NCBI GenBank assembly: GCA_012932295.1
Contig: JAAONU010000001.1
Span: 43,807,134-43,871,133, forward strand
DNA: 64,000 nt
Reading direction: 5' to 3'
Source of the DNA: Cyclina sinensis
Lineage: Eukaryota; Mollusca; Bivalvia; Venerida; Veneridae
Shown piece by piece: positions 62,093-64,000 of the stretch. Every line of letters starts with the position of its first letter. The stretch's first letter is position 1. A model generated the notes under the pieces. The model worked only from the letters and a program-made list of their open reading frames with translations. It did not search any database and had not been told where the DNA came from. A program made the translations under genes and the position numbers.

Positions 62093-63590
62093 CACCTTGA
62101 TTATTTCTTTGTATCAATTTTTTCTCAGTACATTAATCTTTCAGGATGTAGTTGGCATTTTTACGGGTGTACGCATGCCATTTCAGTAGATGTTGTTATT
62201 TTCTCTTAAATCATTCTTCAATGGAATAGTCAAAATATCGAACATTATCCTGTCTTTATGAATTGTTGCTGTTACTTTACATGAAATATTGGTCTGTCTT
62301 CCCAGGTTTATTTAAACTAAGAACATTTGAAGAACGCAATCTTTTTGAATAAAATGAAAACAGTTTGTTAAAGGTCATTATTTGCATTTTTGAAGTCTTA
62401 CATTAATTTACATACTCTAGTTGCGTGCTGTCTGATTGTGTATGGTTTGTTTTTTCAAGGCTCTAAATGCCTTGTCTTACGTGTACAGAAAACATAACAT
62501 CATCCTTTTTTTATATCATATTAGATAATGTAGACAAGTTGGCAGCTGAATCAACGGAACTACTAAAAAGAAATTTCTGCAAAAGCTGCGTTTACTAATT
62601 TTGGTTAGTTTTGAAGTGAAGTTGGTACACAAAGGTTTAACAAATAACATTTCAATACGTTTTTCTGCATGTAGGATTTTAATACAGCTTGATTTATTTA
62701 TCAATGTGATTCAACATAGTCCCGATTCGCCTCCAGGATTTAACAGAATATAAATGACATAATCCATTGCGGGTTAATTAATGTAAAAGCAGTCCGACAT
62801 GATTATATGTTTTATTCTGTCGGTTGTTGTTTAAAATCAGGAATAACACATAACTGTCAGAGTACTTTGGATATCAAGCCATATTGTTAGACCGTGATTG
62901 AACGCAAAATTCTGGCCCCACTCTCAGGTCATAGACTAACAAAGCGTATTAAAAACCCTCATTACTAAAATTGACCAGTGCTTAGGTATAAGGAATGTGG
63001 AAACGCCTTATTCACTTAATAACTGAACAATTTATCACCCGAGTTATTGTCATTTTGTTCAGATTTATTTAGTTTGTTTCTTCTACAGTGTTGCACATCA
63101 TCACAGAAAACAAAAACATAAGCAGATCTGGCGAATAACTGCATTTTTCAAACGTTTGTTTCATTCTACGGATAATATTCTGGTAGATATAGTCATATAT
63201 ATTACTTTTTTTCAAAACACTACATATACAGATGTGAAACAAAAATATCACCCAGGATATACACGTTTTTAAACAGAAATCCATCAATCGGTTAAAACTA
63301 GAAAAATACACAGCATTTAGAAAAGATACAATTGAAATTTTTAACAGAGATTGGACAAATGTTTTACCTATACTTTTATAAAATCTACATAGACCAAAGT
63401 GACCTGTTCTCTAACCTTTCCTGTTCTTTTCTTTAGTTAGGTTTAGTTGTAATCTACTCTTTACTTCTTTAAATGGTAGTAACTAACTTTATGAGTATAG
63501 TATTTTGAATAGCCTTAGAGCTTGTATGTAAATATTTTTGTTAATTATTCATGAAATAAAGTTAAAACAAATATAGCATTTTGGTTTGTT
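62093..63590. other. Gene-free region
   Basis: AT-rich DNA up to the terminal tandem repeat. Reading frames are short and unrecognised. Confidence 0.5.
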
Positions 63591-63914
63591 ACTCATCAAC
63601 TATGTTCCCATATCTTAGTTGTGTCTGACAGATTTATGTCTATGGTCAGTTCTATGTCGGATTTTAATTTCACCAACGCCTGCAAGTTAAACAGCCGTAC
63701 TCATCAACTATGTACCCATATCTTAGTTGTGTCTGACAGATTTATGTCTATGGTCAGTTCTATGTCGGATTTTAATTTCACCAACGCCTGCAAGTTAAAC
63801 AGCCGTACTCATCAACTATGTACCCATATCTTAGTTGTGTCTGACAGATTTATGTCTATGGTCAGTTCTATGTCGGATTTTAATTTCACCAACGCCTGCA
63901 AGATAAACAGCCGT
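63591..63914 (+). repeat. 108-bp tandem repeat, 3 copies
   Basis: Units begin ACTCATCAACTATGT at 63,591, 63,699 and 63,807 and differ by only a few bases (for example TTCCC/TACCC, and AAGTTAAAC/AAGATAAAC in copy 3). Because 108 is a multiple of three and one frame lacks stops, a reading frame spans all copies (63,621-63,992) with the repeated peptide SDRFMSMVSSMSDFNFTNAC. I regard coding as unproven. Confidence 0.92.
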
Positions 63915-64000
63915 TCACAAACTAGGATGTATTGCCTCCAGGTAAATTTTTGCAGCACTCATAGTGCATTTAAAACGATCAGATCGAATTGATTTTGAAT

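Overview
This is an AT-rich, intron-containing, repeat-laden animal genome window, with no sign of prokaryotic gene packing. The one intact gene is a TGF-beta/BMP ligand. Together with a transposon load of mariner, pogo/Tigger and many MITE-like elements, and a dispersed ~155-bp repeat that I associate from memory with bivalve genomes (copies end in GGAC runs and a GGGGAGCAT tail), this points to a lophotrochozoan, most likely a bivalve mollusc. The species call is inference; the gene and repeat structures are read directly from the sequence.

Layout. 1-2,607: gene-free. 2,608-8,335: a complete three-exon BMP9/10-like ligand gene on the + strand (438 codons plus stop; signal peptide, propeptide, RTKR furin site, seven-cysteine mature domain). 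9,611-10,763: decayed mariner element on the - strand with recognisable inverted ends. 18,470-20,646: broken, internally deleted pogo/Tigger-type (CENP-B-like DDE) transposon whose protein carries an OTU-protease-like segment between the DDE domain and a lysine-rich tail that ends in half a zinc finger. 20,647-26,494: no recognisable gene.

26,495-51,465 is the most striking structure: a ~25-kb imperfect inverted repeat (palindrome). The left arm is ~26,495-37,435, the right arm ~38,848-51,465, and the spacer ~1.4 kb. The arms are old (52/60 and 40/42 identical in two conserved blocks, roughly 70-75% elsewhere by eye). They share no long reading frame and each has its own insertions, so each arm shows the empty site of insertions in the other. 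The right arm holds a 611-bp TA-flanked MITE (44,452-45,062), a 2.8-kb long-terminal-inverted-repeat element flanked by a 5-bp direct repeat TGAAA (46,428-49,221), and a 29-bp x 15 minisatellite (49,281-49,715). The left arm holds a ~155-bp-unit repeat block ending at 30,331 and a small 125-bp MITE.

55,209-58,075: a second, younger foldback structure (~95% identical arms). Its spacer carries an acidic coding remnant. Its left arm was entered by a TIR element (55,556-56,011) that appears to carry a promoter-like segment and a first exon of a Cys-x2-Cys protein. The window ends with a 22-bp x 9 minisatellite (60,686-60,883), a MITE with ~100-bp inverted ends (61,641-62,092) and a 108-bp x 3 tandem repeat (63,591-63,914).

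Functionally there is one developmental signalling gene next to about 50 kb of gene-free DNA shaped by inverted duplications and DNA transposons. Nothing suggests the repeats and the ligand gene work together. Candidates for undescribed biology are the giant palindrome as a possible source of long hairpin RNA, the unclassified long-TIR element, and the OTU-transposase fusion.
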